This document shows, in pieces, positions 8,546 through 17,917 of a stretch of DNA of 64,000 nucleotides (positions within the stretch are counted from its first letter, which is position 1; each line of letters begins with the position of its first letter). The notes beneath the pieces are model-generated. The model saw nothing but the letters and a program-made list of their open reading frames with translations. It ran no database searches and was not told where the DNA came from. Both the position numbers and the translations under genes were made by a program. The DNA is from Fortiea contorta PCC 7126 (GTDB lineage Bacteria; Cyanobacteriota; Cyanobacteriia; Cyanobacteriales; Nostocaceae). The DNA is taken from the NCBI RefSeq assembly GCF_000332295.1, contig NZ_KB235930.1:1865895-1929894 (forward strand), read 5' to 3'.

Positions 8546-11500
8546 TTATTCTGCGTCTTCTTCAATGACAGCACTGCGATCTAGGATGAGTAAATTGCGG
8601 AGTTGGTCTGTGTCCATTTCAGTTAGCCATTCTTCACCAGCACCAACAACTTGTTCAGCCAGTTGTTTTTTACTTTCAATCATGTCATGAATTTTTTCTT
8701 CTAAAGTACCTGTGCAAACAAATTTATGTACTTGCACATTCCTAGTTTGTCCAATGCGAAATACTCTGTCTGTGGCTTGATTTTCTACTGCTGGATTCCA
8801 CCATCTATCAAAGTGGAAAACACGATTTGCTCTGGTTAAATTGAGTCCGACGCCACCAGCTTTCAGGGAAAGAATCATGATTGGCGGCCCTTGGGGGTCG
8901 TGTTGAAAACGGTCAATCATTTCTTCTCGTTGTTTTTTACTAGTGCTACCATACAAAAACAATATTTCTCGATTTAACTGCTTTTCTAAATAAGGCTTGA
9001 GTAATTTACCCCACTCGGCAAATTGAGTAAAGATTAAAGCGCGTCCTGCTTGAGCAGTACCGTAGGCGTCGCCTTCTGCTAAAACCTCCTCTAACATTTC
9101 TTGTAACCGTTGCAGTTTGGCAGAATTATGTTTAGCTAATGTTGCTTCTTTCAAATATTGTGCAGGATGATTACAAATTTGTTTGAGCTTGACTAATAAA
9201 GCTAAAATCATCCCTCGTCTTTGCAATCCTTCCGCATCATCAATTTCTGTGAGAGATTCCTCTACCACTTTTTGATAAAGTGTTGCTTGTTCGGCAGTTA
9301 GACCGCAAAATACAGTCATTTCCTGTTTGTCTGGTAAGTCTTGAATAATCTCCCGGTCTGTTTTTAAGCGACGCAAAATAAAAGGCTGAACTAAGGAACG
9401 TAGCTGACTCAAAGAAGCAGCATCGCCATATTTTTCAATGGGCATAGCAAACCGCCGTTGAAAAAATTGTTTATTTCCTAAATATCCAGGATTGAGAAAA
9501 TCTAAAATAGACCATAATTCTTGCAGTCTATTTTCTACTGGTGTCCCAGTTAAAGCTACACGAAAGTTTGATTCTATTTGTCTAACTGCTTGCGATTGTT
9601 TGGCTTCGGAGTTTTTGACATTTTGGGCTTCATCTAAAACAATTGCTTGCCAAGAAATGCTTTGCAAAGACGCGAGATCGCGGTGAATTAGTGAGTAACT
9701 TGTGATGATTAAATCGTGCTTTTTAGCTGCTGCTGCAAATGCTTTGCCTTTAGGACGTTTATCACCGTGATATTGCAAAACTTTGAGACTGGGTGCAAAT
9801 TTCTTGACTTCCCTTTCCCAGTTTCCTAAAACCGAAGTTGGACAAACTAAGAGTGTCGGCTTTTCTAATGCATCTTGTTCTTTGAGGTGTAGTAAAAAGG
9901 CAATAAATTGTATGGTTTTACCGAGTCCCATGTCGTCGGCGAGACACGCACCCAAACCCCAACGCTCTAAGAAAGCCAGCCAAGCTGCACCTCGTTCTTG
10001 ATAAGGTCTTAATTGCCCTTGAAACCCTTGCGGTGTGGGGAGAGGGGTAATTGTCTGATTATTGGTGAGTGTACCGATTAGCTCTTGCAAAGCGCCCGAC
10101 GCCTCAAAGCTAACTACTGGTAACTTTTCAATTACTTGGGTGTCGCCGCTACTGAGACGCAGAGCGTCTTCTAGAGACAAGGACATTTGGTCTTTGCGGG
10201 AAGCAAAAAACGCTTGAGCTGTTTTGATGTCTGGCGATCGCAATTCTACCCACTCGCCGTTAATTTCTACTAGGGGGCTATTCAACGCCACCAATCGGTT
10301 AAACTCGGCTTGAGAAATAGTTTGTCCACCAATTGCTAATTGCCATTGAAAATTGAGCAAACTCTGCAACCCTAAGCGTCCTGGTTGTTGCTTTGGGGTT
10401 TGGGCTGCAATTTGCAGACCCAAACGATTCGCCCAACCCTCACGGTTGGACAAGCTAGGAGGTAAAATTACGCCCAAACCGCTATCTTCAAATCTCCAAG
10501 TGACGGATTTAATAAACTCATAGGCTTGTAAGGGATCGAGTTGACAAGATTGGGGATATTCAGTTTCTAAACTTGCCCCAATGGGGGGGTATAATCTAGA
10601 CGCTAACCCCAAACCTCGCAAAAAAGTTTCTTGGGGTTGGGTAATTGTCCGATTTTGATAGGTCATTTGCTCGACTGGATGCTGCCATACAGTTGCTGCA
10701 TCGAGTAGAAAATCTGCGTCATCGATCGCCTGGAGATAATAAGCTAATGTCCAGTGCGTGGCTTTAGACTCTGGCGGGCACAGTTGAAAACAGGTGCGAA
10801 ATTGAGTTTTATGAGTTAATTGATATTGTAGCGGCATAGTCCAAGCTTTCAGCGCCGCTTGTAGTCTCTCGATGCCAATCGGATCAGCGTTAACTGTGGG
10901 TGTGGGATGGGTTAGCGCTTGCAACCACTGACGAACTGCAGATGGTAGAGAGGCCATGATCCTGGTTTCGATTTGGGGTTGGGAACCCATTATGCTCCGC
11001 ACTTGGGCATCTATAGTTTTATTAAGAAAATTTAGTAGTAATTCCTGGGGTGATGAAGGTAAATCGACGGCGAGGTGATCAGGTGAGAAATTTTCGTTTT
11101 CTTGTTGATAAGTGCGACAAGCCAAGGGCATTAATTGGGAAAATTTTTCTAACCTTGTATTATCAACCGCACTGTCTAAAAGTACCTGCCACTGAGCAAC
11201 TGTAAAACCATCTGTTTGTCGATTAATCGTGGGTAAAAATTTACACCGAGCAATCAAGTCCCAACTCCAGCGAGCAATTTGTGACCAAAATCGTAAATCT
11301 CCAGACATAAATACATCTTCTCCCTTGACAGTACTTAAAGGTAGAGAAGAAAGAAACTTCATCGCTGTAGCCGGATCGAGACAAAAACCCTCGACTAACC
11401 ACGGTTGCAAATATGGAGTAATTTGTGAGTCGATGGTGGCAGAATGCAGCGGAAAAATTGTAGCTGTTCTTGCTGCCGAATCTTCTAAAATTTGAGTTGG

Positions 11501-11794
11501 TAAAGCAATAATTTGGGAGTGTTTAGGGAGATTAACCTCGCTAGTCATTGCGGTCGGACGCGATCGCCCTGCACCTGCATTACCTGGGGATGGTTGAATT
11601 AAGTTAGGTATTTTCAGGTTTTTTACTTCCAACCACTCACCCAACTCCACTGCATTCATGGCTAAGGGATGGAGGGGGACATCTTTTAACAGATGAGACT
11701 CGATATGAATCCGAGATACTCGCCAAGTTTCCCCCCAAATAAATAAACTGCTATGGTGATTTTTGATTAACCAACTACCGTGTAAAATTGCCAT
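8546..11794 (-). CDS. SNF2/HepA-family DEAD-box helicase
   Basis: 1082 residues. The N-terminal 570 residues are a bacterial accessory region without a named domain. The SNF2 ATPase follows: Walker A in ADDMGLGKT at about 620, DEAQ box (LDEAQNVKNS) at about 722, and motif III LTGTPVENRL. Helicase-C motifs come next: SLKAGGVGLNLTRANRV and DRVFRIGQT. All motifs needed for ATP-driven translocation on double-stranded DNA are intact. Bacterial relatives act on stalled RNA polymerase or in repair. It is first in an operon with the SWIM gene. The start gives MAILHGSWLIKNHHSS, typical of this family. Confidence 0.9.
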   Translation of the reverse strand: MAILHGSWLIKNHHSSLFIWGETWRVSRIHIESHLLKDVPLHPLAMNAVELGEWLEVKNLKIPNLIQPSPGNAGAGRSRPTAMTSEVNLPKHSQIIALPTQILEDSAARTATIFPLHSATIDSQITPYLQPWLVEGFCLDPATAMKFLSSLPLSTVKGEDVFMSGDLRFWSQIARWSWDLIARCKFLPTINRQTDGFTVAQWQVLLDSAVDNTRLEKFSQLMPLACRTYQQENENFSPDHLAVDLPSSPQELLLNFLNKTIDAQVRSIMGSQPQIETRIMASLPSAVRQWLQALTHPTPTVNADPIGIERLQAALKAWTMPLQYQLTHKTQFRTCFQLCPPESKATHWTLAYYLQAIDDADFLLDAATVWQHPVEQMTYQNRTITQPQETFLRGLGLASRLYPPIGASLETEYPQSCQLDPLQAYEFIKSVTWRFEDSGLGVILPPSLSNREGWANRLGLQIAAQTPKQQPGRLGLQSLLNFQWQLAIGGQTISQAEFNRLVALNSPLVEINGEWVELRSPDIKTAQAFFASRKDQMSLSLEDALRLSSGDTQVIEKLPVVSFEASGALQELIGTLTNNQTITPLPTPQGFQGQLRPYQERGAAWLAFLERWGLGACLADDMGLGKTIQFIAFLLHLKEQDALEKPTLLVCPTSVLGNWEREVKKFAPSLKVLQYHGDKRPKGKAFAAAAKKHDLIITSYSLIHRDLASLQSISWQAIVLDEAQNVKNSEAKQSQAVRQIESNFRVALTGTPVENRLQELWSILDFLNPGYLGNKQFFQRRFAMPIEKYGDAASLSQLRSLVQPFILRRLKTDREIIQDLPDKQEMTVFCGLTAEQATLYQKVVEESLTEIDDAEGLQRRGMILALLVKLKQICNHPAQYLKEATLAKHNSAKLQRLQEMLEEVLAEGDAYGTAQAGRALIFTQFAEWGKLLKPYLEKQLNREILFLYGSTSKKQREEMIDRFQHDPQGPPIMILSLKAGGVGLNLTRANRVFHFDRWWNPAVENQATDRVFRIGQTRNVQVHKFVCTGTLEEKIHDMIESKKQLAEQVVGAGEEWLTEMDTDQLRNLLILDRSAVIEEDAE

Positions 11795-12172
11795 TTGTGA
11801 ATTAATTTAAAAATAGTGACTAATAGAATGATACTGTTGGCAAAACATTACTTAACACATTAAATTCCCTGAGATACCGTAGTTGCTGGGTATTAAATGT
11901 TGAAGTTATGTAATTCGATTAACCGCAGAAAAAGTATTTCGCATGTGAATAAATAATTCGTCAACGGTATCCGCAACGCAATGACTCCCCTACTTTAAGA
12001 TTTGTAAAAATTCGGCAAGAAAGCCCTGTTATTCAATGAGCTACCGTGTATACACAAGGCTATAGAAAAAGCATCATTTAATTTATACTAAAATTAATTG
12101 TGGAAATTACTGCTGCAAGCTATAGTGAATAAAAGTAATATTACCAAATAAAATTTAAGTGTAATTGCTTAT
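11795..12172. other. intergenic region, nothing recognised
   Basis: 378 bp between the helicase gene and the broken peptidase. It should contain the helicase promoter (minus strand). No repeats, RNA folds or gene remnants could be identified. Confidence 0.4.
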
Positions 12173-12972
12173 ATGGCTACTAACTTAGGACTGATTCAAG
12201 GAACCAAAGAGCTACAAGGCAAAATTGACTCTCAAAACACCACGAATGATTTCCTATTTCAAATTGGAAAAACTGCTGGTATTGGGGACTTCATCCGCAT
12301 TGACTTTGATCACAACAAAGGTAAGGGTGATCTTGATCTAAATTTGCTTACTTCTGGCAGTAGTTCAAAGATTTAACAAGTGTTTTGGTAGCTTCAGAAG
12401 AATTAATTCCTGGTGATGGTTACAACTACCACAAAGCATTTGAGGTGCTGCAAAGTAACCCTGAATCAGTGACTGCAGAACAACTCGCTGCATCAATGGT
12501 CACAGCTTACAATGAAAAATACAAGAATAATGAGAATGGTTGGAATACTCTTGCTGCAATTAAAACCAGTGCGCTTGGTGGTTTAGCTACTGCCCTCAAA
12601 ACCTTTACTACGGCTACTCAACAAGCAACTAATAGTGATTGGAATCTAATTAATCAAGCTAGAGCAGATTCGACAAAGTTTAAGAGTAAGTTTCTGCACG
12701 ATCTGGGCAATTTTGCCAGTAACCTAGTATCAGCAAATGGTCTGACCTCTTCTATCCAGACTGCTGCTGGGCAAGTTATTCAAGCAATACAAGGGTCTGT
12801 TTTAGTTCAAACTGAGGCTTCTAAAGCCAAAACAACAGGGCTATCAATTTTTTTACCGAATAATGCAGAGGAATATAAGGATTACACAGATCCAGAAACA
12901 GAGAAATATTTCCAGAATCATGCAGCATTTGCAGAAAACGATCGCCCTTCACCCTCTGACTACGCTGTTTGA
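12173..12972 (+). pseudogene. broken clostripain-like (C11) peptidase
   Basis: Two pieces in different frames. 12173-12376 encodes 67 residues resembling the beta-rich pre-peptidase domain found at the start of secreted cyanobacterial peptidases (LGLIQGTKEL, NDFLFQI, DLDLNLLTSG). After a stop, the next frame from about 12385 reads ASEELIPGDGYNYHKAFEVL and on to 12972. This is the second half of a C11 clostripain domain, where the E-x-x-P-G-x-G-Y/W-x-Y segment follows the catalytic Cys. The catalytic His/Cys half is missing. Frame change plus internal loss suggests deletion of several hundred bases. Each remaining piece is otherwise intact, so decay is recent. Confidence 0.65.
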
Positions 12973-13137
12973 GCGCCAGGGCGATCGTCGTCACCTAGAC
13001 GCAAAGCTTGGTCAAGGTATCGTGTCAGACAGCGAGAGAATTTTTTATCTTTGTATGTAGCTGAACCCAGCCTTAGTGCATAAATGTTAGGATTGCCACA
13101 GAGAGAGAATAGTGTGCATAGAAGGAAAAAAAACTGA

Positions 13138-15294
13138 ATGGCAGAAGTTGATAAGTCGATATCCTTCGACGGACGGGATATTCGACTGAAGGTCGGCCTA
13201 CTAGCACCCCAAGCTGGTGGGTCTGTCTTGATACAATCAGGGGACACAGCTGTTTTGGTGACGGCTACGCGATCGCAAGCCAGAGAAGGCATTGATTTTC
13301 TGCCCCTCACAGTAGACTACGAAGAAAGATTGTATGCTGCAGGTAGGATTCCCGGCGGGATCATGCGGCGTGAAGGTCGTCCACCAGAAAAAACAATTCT
13401 TACCAGCCGTCTGATAGATCGTCCCCTGCGTCCTTTGTTCCCTTCATGGTTGCGGGATGACTTGCAAATTGTGGCATTAACATTGTCAATGGATGAGCAA
13501 GTACCACCCGATGTGTTAGCAGTTACAGGTGCATCAATTGCTACCCTTATGGCCCAAATCCCCTTTCATGGGCCAATGGCCGCAGTGCGAGTGGGTTTAG
13601 TGGGAGATGATTTCATTATTAACCCCACCTATGCCGAAATTGAAGCCGGAGATTTGGATCTGATAGTCGCAGGTTCACCAGACGGCGTGATTATGGTGGA
13701 AGCGGGAGCAAATCAGTTACCAGAGCGAGATATTATCGAGGCAATTGATTTCGGCTATGAAGCAGTGCGAGATTTAATCAAAGCGCAACAGGATTTGATC
13801 GCCGAGCTAGGTTTAGAAATTATCGAAGTTGCGCCACCAGAAGTAGACCCCACACTGGAAAATTTCATTAGCGATCGCGCCAACGCCGAAATTAAGAAAA
13901 TTTTGGCGCAATTTGAGTTGACCAAGCCTGAGCGAGATGCTGCTTTGGATGTGGTTAAAGAAGGCATTGTTAGTGCGATCGCCGAAATGCCTGAAGATGA
14001 TCCTATCCGCGCCGCTACCATCGCTAACAGCAAAGCCCTAGGTAATACCTTTAAAGACATTACCAAACACTTCATGCGGCGTCAAATCATTGAAGATAAC
14101 GTCCGTGTGGATGGGCGGAAACTGGATGAGGTGCGTCCTGTGTCTTGCCTAGTTGATGTCTTACCCAAACGAGTCCACGGAAGCGGTTTATTTAACCGGG
14201 GGCTGACTCAGGTGCTATCAGCTTGCACTCTCGGTACACCAGGAGACGCCCAAAATCTCAGCGACGATTTGCAAACAGATCAATCCAAACGCTACCTCCA
14301 CCATTACAACTTCCCACCCTTCTCTGTTGGGGAAACTAAACCGCTGCGGGCTCCAGGTAGGCGAGAAATTGGTCATGGTGCCTTAGCAGAGCGTTCTTTG
14401 ATACCTGTGCTACCGTCTAAAGAACAGTTTCCCTACGTAATCCGCGTGGTATCGGAAGTACTGTCCTCCAACGGTTCCACATCCATGGGTTCAGTGTGCG
14501 GTTCCACCCTCGCCCTGATGGACGCTGGTGTACCAATTACTAAACCAGTTAGCGGTGCGGCTATGGGTCTAATTAAAGAAGGCTCAGAGGTACGTGTTCT
14601 CACTGATATCCAAGGTATCGAAGACTTTTTAGGCGACATGGATTTCAAAGTTGCCGGTACAGATGCAGGGATTACCGCCTTGCAGATGGATATGAAAATC
14701 TCTGGTTTGTCTTTGGATGTCATCGCTCAAGCTATCCATCAAGCCAAATCAGCGCGCTTGCACATTCTGGAAAAAATGCTCGCTTGCATTGACCAACCCC
14801 GTACAGAAACTTCGCCCTTTGCTCCCCGTCTGCTGACAATTAAGATTGATCCTGACATGATCGGTCTGGTCATCGGCCCTGGAGGAAAGACAATTAAGGG
14901 CATCACCGAAGAAACTGGTGCCAAAATTGACATCGAAGATGACGGCACGGTGACGATTTCGGCAGTGGATGAAGGTAAGGCGAAAAAAGCGCGTAATATC
15001 ATCCAAGGCATGACCCGCAAACTCCATGAAGGAGATGTTTATGTGGGGCGTGTAACTCGAATTATCCCGATTGGCGCATTTGTGGAGTTTTTGCCTGGGA
15101 AAGAAGGCATGATCCATATTTCTCAACTAGCTGATTATCGCGTGGGCAAAGTTGAGGATGAAGTCGCCGTTGGTGATGAAGTGATTATCAAAGTCCGGGA
15201 AATTGATAACAAAGGTCGGATTAATCTCACACGTTTGGGTATCCACCCAGATCAAGCAGCTGCGGCGCGGGAAGCTGCAGCGGTAAATCGGTAA
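13138..15294 (+). CDS. pnp: polyribonucleotide nucleotidyltransferase
   Basis: 718 residues, full length. PNPase degrades RNA 3' to 5' by phosphorolysis and adds heteropolymeric tails in cyanobacteria. Domain order: RNase PH 1 (about 10-145), alpha-helical domain, RNase PH 2 (about 330-460, with [10 protein letters not shown] and [12 protein letters not shown] catalytic regions), KH (about 565-625, [15 protein letters not shown]), and S1 (about 630-700, [24 protein letters not shown]). A purine-rich GAAGG lies about 10 bases before the ATG. It is monocistronic here; rpsO is not adjacent. Confidence 0.97.
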   Translation: MAEVDKSISFDGRDIRLKVGLLAPQAGGSVLIQSGDTAVLVTATRSQAREGIDFLPLTVDYEERLYAAGRIPGGIMRREGRPPEKTILTSRLIDRPLRPLFPSWLRDDLQIVALTLSMDEQVPPDVLAVTGASIATLMAQIPFHGPMAAVRVGLVGDDFIINPTYAEIEAGDLDLIVAGSPDGVIMVEAGANQLPERDIIEAIDFGYEAVRDLIKAQQDLIAELGLEIIEVAPPEVDPTLENFISDRANAEIKKILAQFELTKPERDAALDVVKEGIVSAIAEMPEDDPIRAATIANSKALGNTFKDITKHFMRRQIIEDNVRVDGRKLDEVRPVSCLVDVLPKRVHGSGLFNRGLTQVLSACTLGTPGDAQNLSDDLQTDQSKRYLHHYNFPPFSVGETKPLRAPGRREIGHGALAERSLIPVLPSKEQFPYVIRVVSEVLSSNGSTSMGSVCGSTLALMDAGVPITKPVSGAAMGLIKEGSEVRVLTDIQGIEDFLGDMDFKVAGTDAGITALQMDMKISGLSLDVIAQAIHQAKSARLHILEKMLACIDQPRTETSPFAPRLLTIKIDPDMIGLVIGPGGKTIKGITEETGAKIDIEDDGTVTISAVDEGKAKKARNIIQGMTRKLHEGDVYVGRVTRIIPIGAFVEFLPGKEGMIHISQLADYRVGKVEDEVAVGDEVIIKVREIDNKGRINLTRLGIHPDQAAAAREAAAVNR

Positions 15295-15659
15295 ATCGAT
15301 TGAGGATTTTAGATTGTGGATTGGGGATAATCGCAAATCTAAAATCCGCTATTGATGGCGATTAATTCACTGCACAAAATTAAATTCATTCGTGAAGGTA
15401 GGGAACACAGAGCAGCGGGGTCTTGGTGTCTCCCGCCACTCCCCTCAAGTCGGGAAACTCGCCCACGGGAGTGTCTCCCGCCACTCCCCTCAAGTCGGGA
15501 AACCCGCCCACGGGGGTGTCTTCCCAAGTGCAGCGACTGCGGAGGAACGGGGGACAAAAAAACAATGTGTGTAATTAATTTTGTTTAGGTACTTATCAAG
15601 TTTGGATTTGAGATTAAGTAACCGGAAATGATTAAAATACGTATTTTGTCAAGTAAATT
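15295..15659. other. repeat-filled intergenic region
   Basis: 365 bp between convergent pnp and the MocR gene. Most of it is the 45-bp repeat array described separately. Short frames that read through the repeats on both strands (PSSRETRP-type repeats) are considered spurious. Confidence 0.6.
15426..15530. repeat. 45-bp tandem palindromic repeat, 2.3 copies
   Basis: Units begin at 15426, 15471 and 15516 (the last partial) with a strict 45-bp period. Each full unit carries a CGGGAAACYCG hairpin core and flanking TCCCG/CGGGA arms. Units 1 and 2 differ by few bases. Because 45 is divisible by three, units stay open in several frames; one frame encodes SSRETRP in each unit. A very similar 45-bp block is found inside the Uma2 gene at 59743-59787. 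Confidence 0.88.
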
Positions 15660-17126
15660 TTATGAGTTCAAAATTATCTGCGCTAGTCGGTCAATTCCAT
15701 CCTGAATCTTTTGCTCGTTGAGTTCAGCGTAGCCCAAAACAAATTCGCTACCGGGGCTGGTTTTTAGATAATAAGAATGAGCAGCATTAATTCCCACTCC
15801 CAGATGTGCAGCACCCTGGACTATTTCTTGATCACTCAAGGTAGTATTGATTTTGACCATCAGATGCATTCCGGCATTTTCGCCGATAATTGTTACTTTG
15901 TCGCCGAAATGAGCAGCTAGAGACTTGACTAGAGTTTGGCGTCGCTGGTCATAGAGCGATCGCATTCGCCGGATATGCCGCTCTAAATGTCCTTCATTGA
16001 TAAAATCCGTGAGGGCGTGCTGTTCTAACAAACTCGATTGGCGGTCTGCTAACCACTTAGCACGGGTAAATACATCTACTAAAGTGTGTGGTAACACTAG
16101 ATAACCCAAACGCAAAGCGGGAAACAAGACTTTAGAGAATGTACCAACATAAATCACGGAGTTTCTGTGGTCTAATCCTTGCAATGCGGGAATAGGACGC
16201 TGACCGTAACGATATTCGCTATCGTAATCATCTTCAATAATGATTGCTTCTGATTTGTGCGCCCAGGCTAACAGTTCTAATCGGCGAGGGAGAGATAATA
16301 ACGCTCCGGTGGGGAATTGGTGAGACGGGGTGACATAAATTAGTTTAATTTTTGGCGTGATATCTGTTGTCAAGTTGGTAACTAACAGTCCCGATTCATC
16401 CACAGACACGGGGAATAAACGCGCCCCGTTGGCTAAAAAAGCTCGCCTTGCTCCCAAATAGCCAGGGTCTTCAACGGCGATCCAGTCACCCCGATTAATG
16501 AGGAGGCGTGTGATTAAGTCTAGTCCTTGTTGAGAACCATCAATAATGATGATTTGCTCTGCACTACATTTTACGGCTCTGGAGCGCGAAAGATATGCAG
16601 CGATCGCCTCTCGTAGTCGTTGATCTCCCATCGAGTTATTAGTATAGTCGAGCACATCTGTATTCACACGGCAATGGCGAGACAGCAGCTGACGCCACAC
16701 ATGAAGAGGAAATTTGTCAAAGGCTGGTCTTCCGTAACTGAAGCTAATTTGTGCTTCTGGTTCTGGAAGACGAAATAGCGATCGCTCTGTTAAACTCACT
16801 CCATAAGCTGATAAAGATATGGGTGAATTGGTGACTTGAGATGTTGACTCAATTGGTGGTGTTTGGAGCAAGTCATCGGGGAGTTGACGACAGACAAATG
16901 TACCCGACCCGATAGTTGTTTCTAGATAGCCTTCACTCAGTAATTGCTCGTATCCTTGAGTAACAGTAGCACGAGATATACTTAAAGATTGCGCTAGCGA
17001 TCGCGTGGAAGGTAGTTTTTGTCCTGGGGCTAATCTTCCGGATAAGATCGCCTGTCGCAATTCTTCATACACTTGGCGATGTAGTGGTGTATGAACGTGG
17101 GAGTTAATGGTAATTACAAAGTCCAT
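15660..17126 (-). CDS. MocR/PdxR-family regulator (GntR + aminotransferase fold)
   Basis: 488 residues. N-terminal winged HTH of the GntR type (LHRQVYEELRQAILSGRL..., residues about 12-78), linker, then a fold-type I aminotransferase-like domain. The PLP lysine lies in GTFSKVLFPALRLGY at about residue 330, preceded by IIIEDDYDSEYRY, a MocR hallmark. Such regulators sense PLP or amino compounds and control neighbouring genes. It diverges from a flavin-dependent oxidase-like gene, and AAAGTGG boxes lie between them, so it very probably controls that gene. Whether it is PdxR-like (vitamin B6) or senses another ligand is not decided. Confidence 0.88.
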   Translation of the reverse strand: MDFVITINSHVHTPLHRQVYEELRQAILSGRLAPGQKLPSTRSLAQSLSISRATVTQGYEQLLSEGYLETTIGSGTFVCRQLPDDLLQTPPIESTSQVTNSPISLSAYGVSLTERSLFRLPEPEAQISFSYGRPAFDKFPLHVWRQLLSRHCRVNTDVLDYTNNSMGDQRLREAIAAYLSRSRAVKCSAEQIIIIDGSQQGLDLITRLLINRGDWIAVEDPGYLGARRAFLANGARLFPVSVDESGLLVTNLTTDITPKIKLIYVTPSHQFPTGALLSLPRRLELLAWAHKSEAIIIEDDYDSEYRYGQRPIPALQGLDHRNSVIYVGTFSKVLFPALRLGYLVLPHTLVDVFTRAKWLADRQSSLLEQHALTDFINEGHLERHIRRMRSLYDQRRQTLVKSLAAHFGDKVTIIGENAGMHLMVKINTTLSDQEIVQGAAHLGVGINAAHSYYLKTSPGSEFVLGYAELNEQKIQDGIDRLAQIILNS

Positions 17127-17131
17127 AGATC

Positions 17132-17167
17132 AAAGTGGACTGGTAGCTTAATTAAAAAGTGGCACTT
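17132..17167. promoter_or_regulatory. paired AAAGTGG boxes, likely MocR operator
   Basis: AAAGTGGACTGG at 17132-17143 and AAAGTGGCACTT at 17156-17167 form a direct repeat 24 bp apart in the divergent promoter. Known PdxR operators contain AAAGTGG followed by W and CTA. The second copy overlaps the upstream GTG (17159), which argues that translation of the plus-strand gene starts further down at ATG 17222. Confidence 0.6.
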
Positions 17168-17221
17168 GTATCTAGCCAATTTGATTATTACTCTAACCGT
17201 GTAGAGTCAAAATTATCAGCT

Positions 17222-17905
17222 ATGAATCCACAACAAGCTCCCAGCCCAAGAACGACTATCAAGCGCGTACCGCAACGAGCAGACTATGAGCGTGATACCA
17301 TTTATCAAATTTTGGATGAAGGATTAGTTTGTCAAGTCGGGTTTGTGGATCATGGACAGCCTTTTGTTATCCCCACCGCTTACGGCAGAGTTGATGATAC
17401 ATTATACATTCACGGCTCTCCTGCTAGTCGAATGTTAAAAACACTGCTGCAAGGAATCGATGTCTGCGTGAGTGTAACTTTGCTTGACGGTTTAGTACTG
17501 GCGAGGTCTGCGTTTCATCATTCAATGAATTATCGCTCAGTGGTAGTATTGGGTACAGCCACACTTGTACAAGATGCAGAACAAAAATTAGTTGCATTGA
17601 AAGCTTTTACAGAACATGTTATACCCGGACGTTGGCAAGAAGTGCGATCGCCCAGTCGCCAGGAGTTAGCCGGAACGCTAGTGCTATCTTTACCTCTAGC
17701 TGAAGCTTCAGCCAAAGTACGTACTGGTGGGCCGCTTGACGACACTGCTGATTATCAAATACCAGTGTGGGCTGGGGAAATTCCCTTAAAATTAACAGCC
17801 ACTACACCTATCACCGATTTACGCGGTTGCGAAGCACCCGGTTTCCAGACATCGCCCCGCCAAATTGAAGTACCTATTTATGCTACTAACTATAGTAGGC
17901 AATAG
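17222..17905 (+). CDS. pyridoxamine 5'-phosphate oxidase-family protein (NimA-like)
   Basis: 227 residues from ATG 17222; the frame is also open to GTG 17159, giving 248. The protein has the split-barrel flavin fold of the NimA-like group: RADYERDTIYQILDEGLVCQVGF near the start, then VIPTAYGRVDDTLYIHGSPASRML, typical of FMN-binding members. Likely role is FMN- or PLP-linked oxidoreduction; the substrate is unknown. ATG 17222 is preferred because it places both MocR boxes upstream and puts the RADYE motif about 20 residues from the start, as in the family. Neither start has a good ribosome site. Confidence 0.82.
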   Translation: MNPQQAPSPRTTIKRVPQRADYERDTIYQILDEGLVCQVGFVDHGQPFVIPTAYGRVDDTLYIHGSPASRMLKTLLQGIDVCVSVTLLDGLVLARSAFHHSMNYRSVVVLGTATLVQDAEQKLVALKAFTEHVIPGRWQEVRSPSRQELAGTLVLSLPLAEASAKVRTGGPLDDTADYQIPVWAGEIPLKLTATTPITDLRGCEAPGFQTSPRQIEVPIYATNYSRQ

Positions 17906-17917
17906 GAAATAGTAAAG

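Noticed and set aside
12960-13310. 116-codon minus-strand ORF at the start of pnp
   Set aside because: It overlaps the conserved pnp 5' end on the opposite strand and has no similarity.
15339-15588. Short ORFs with SSRETRP or RVSRLEGSGG repeats
   Set aside because: They are translations of the 45-bp palindromic repeat on either strand.
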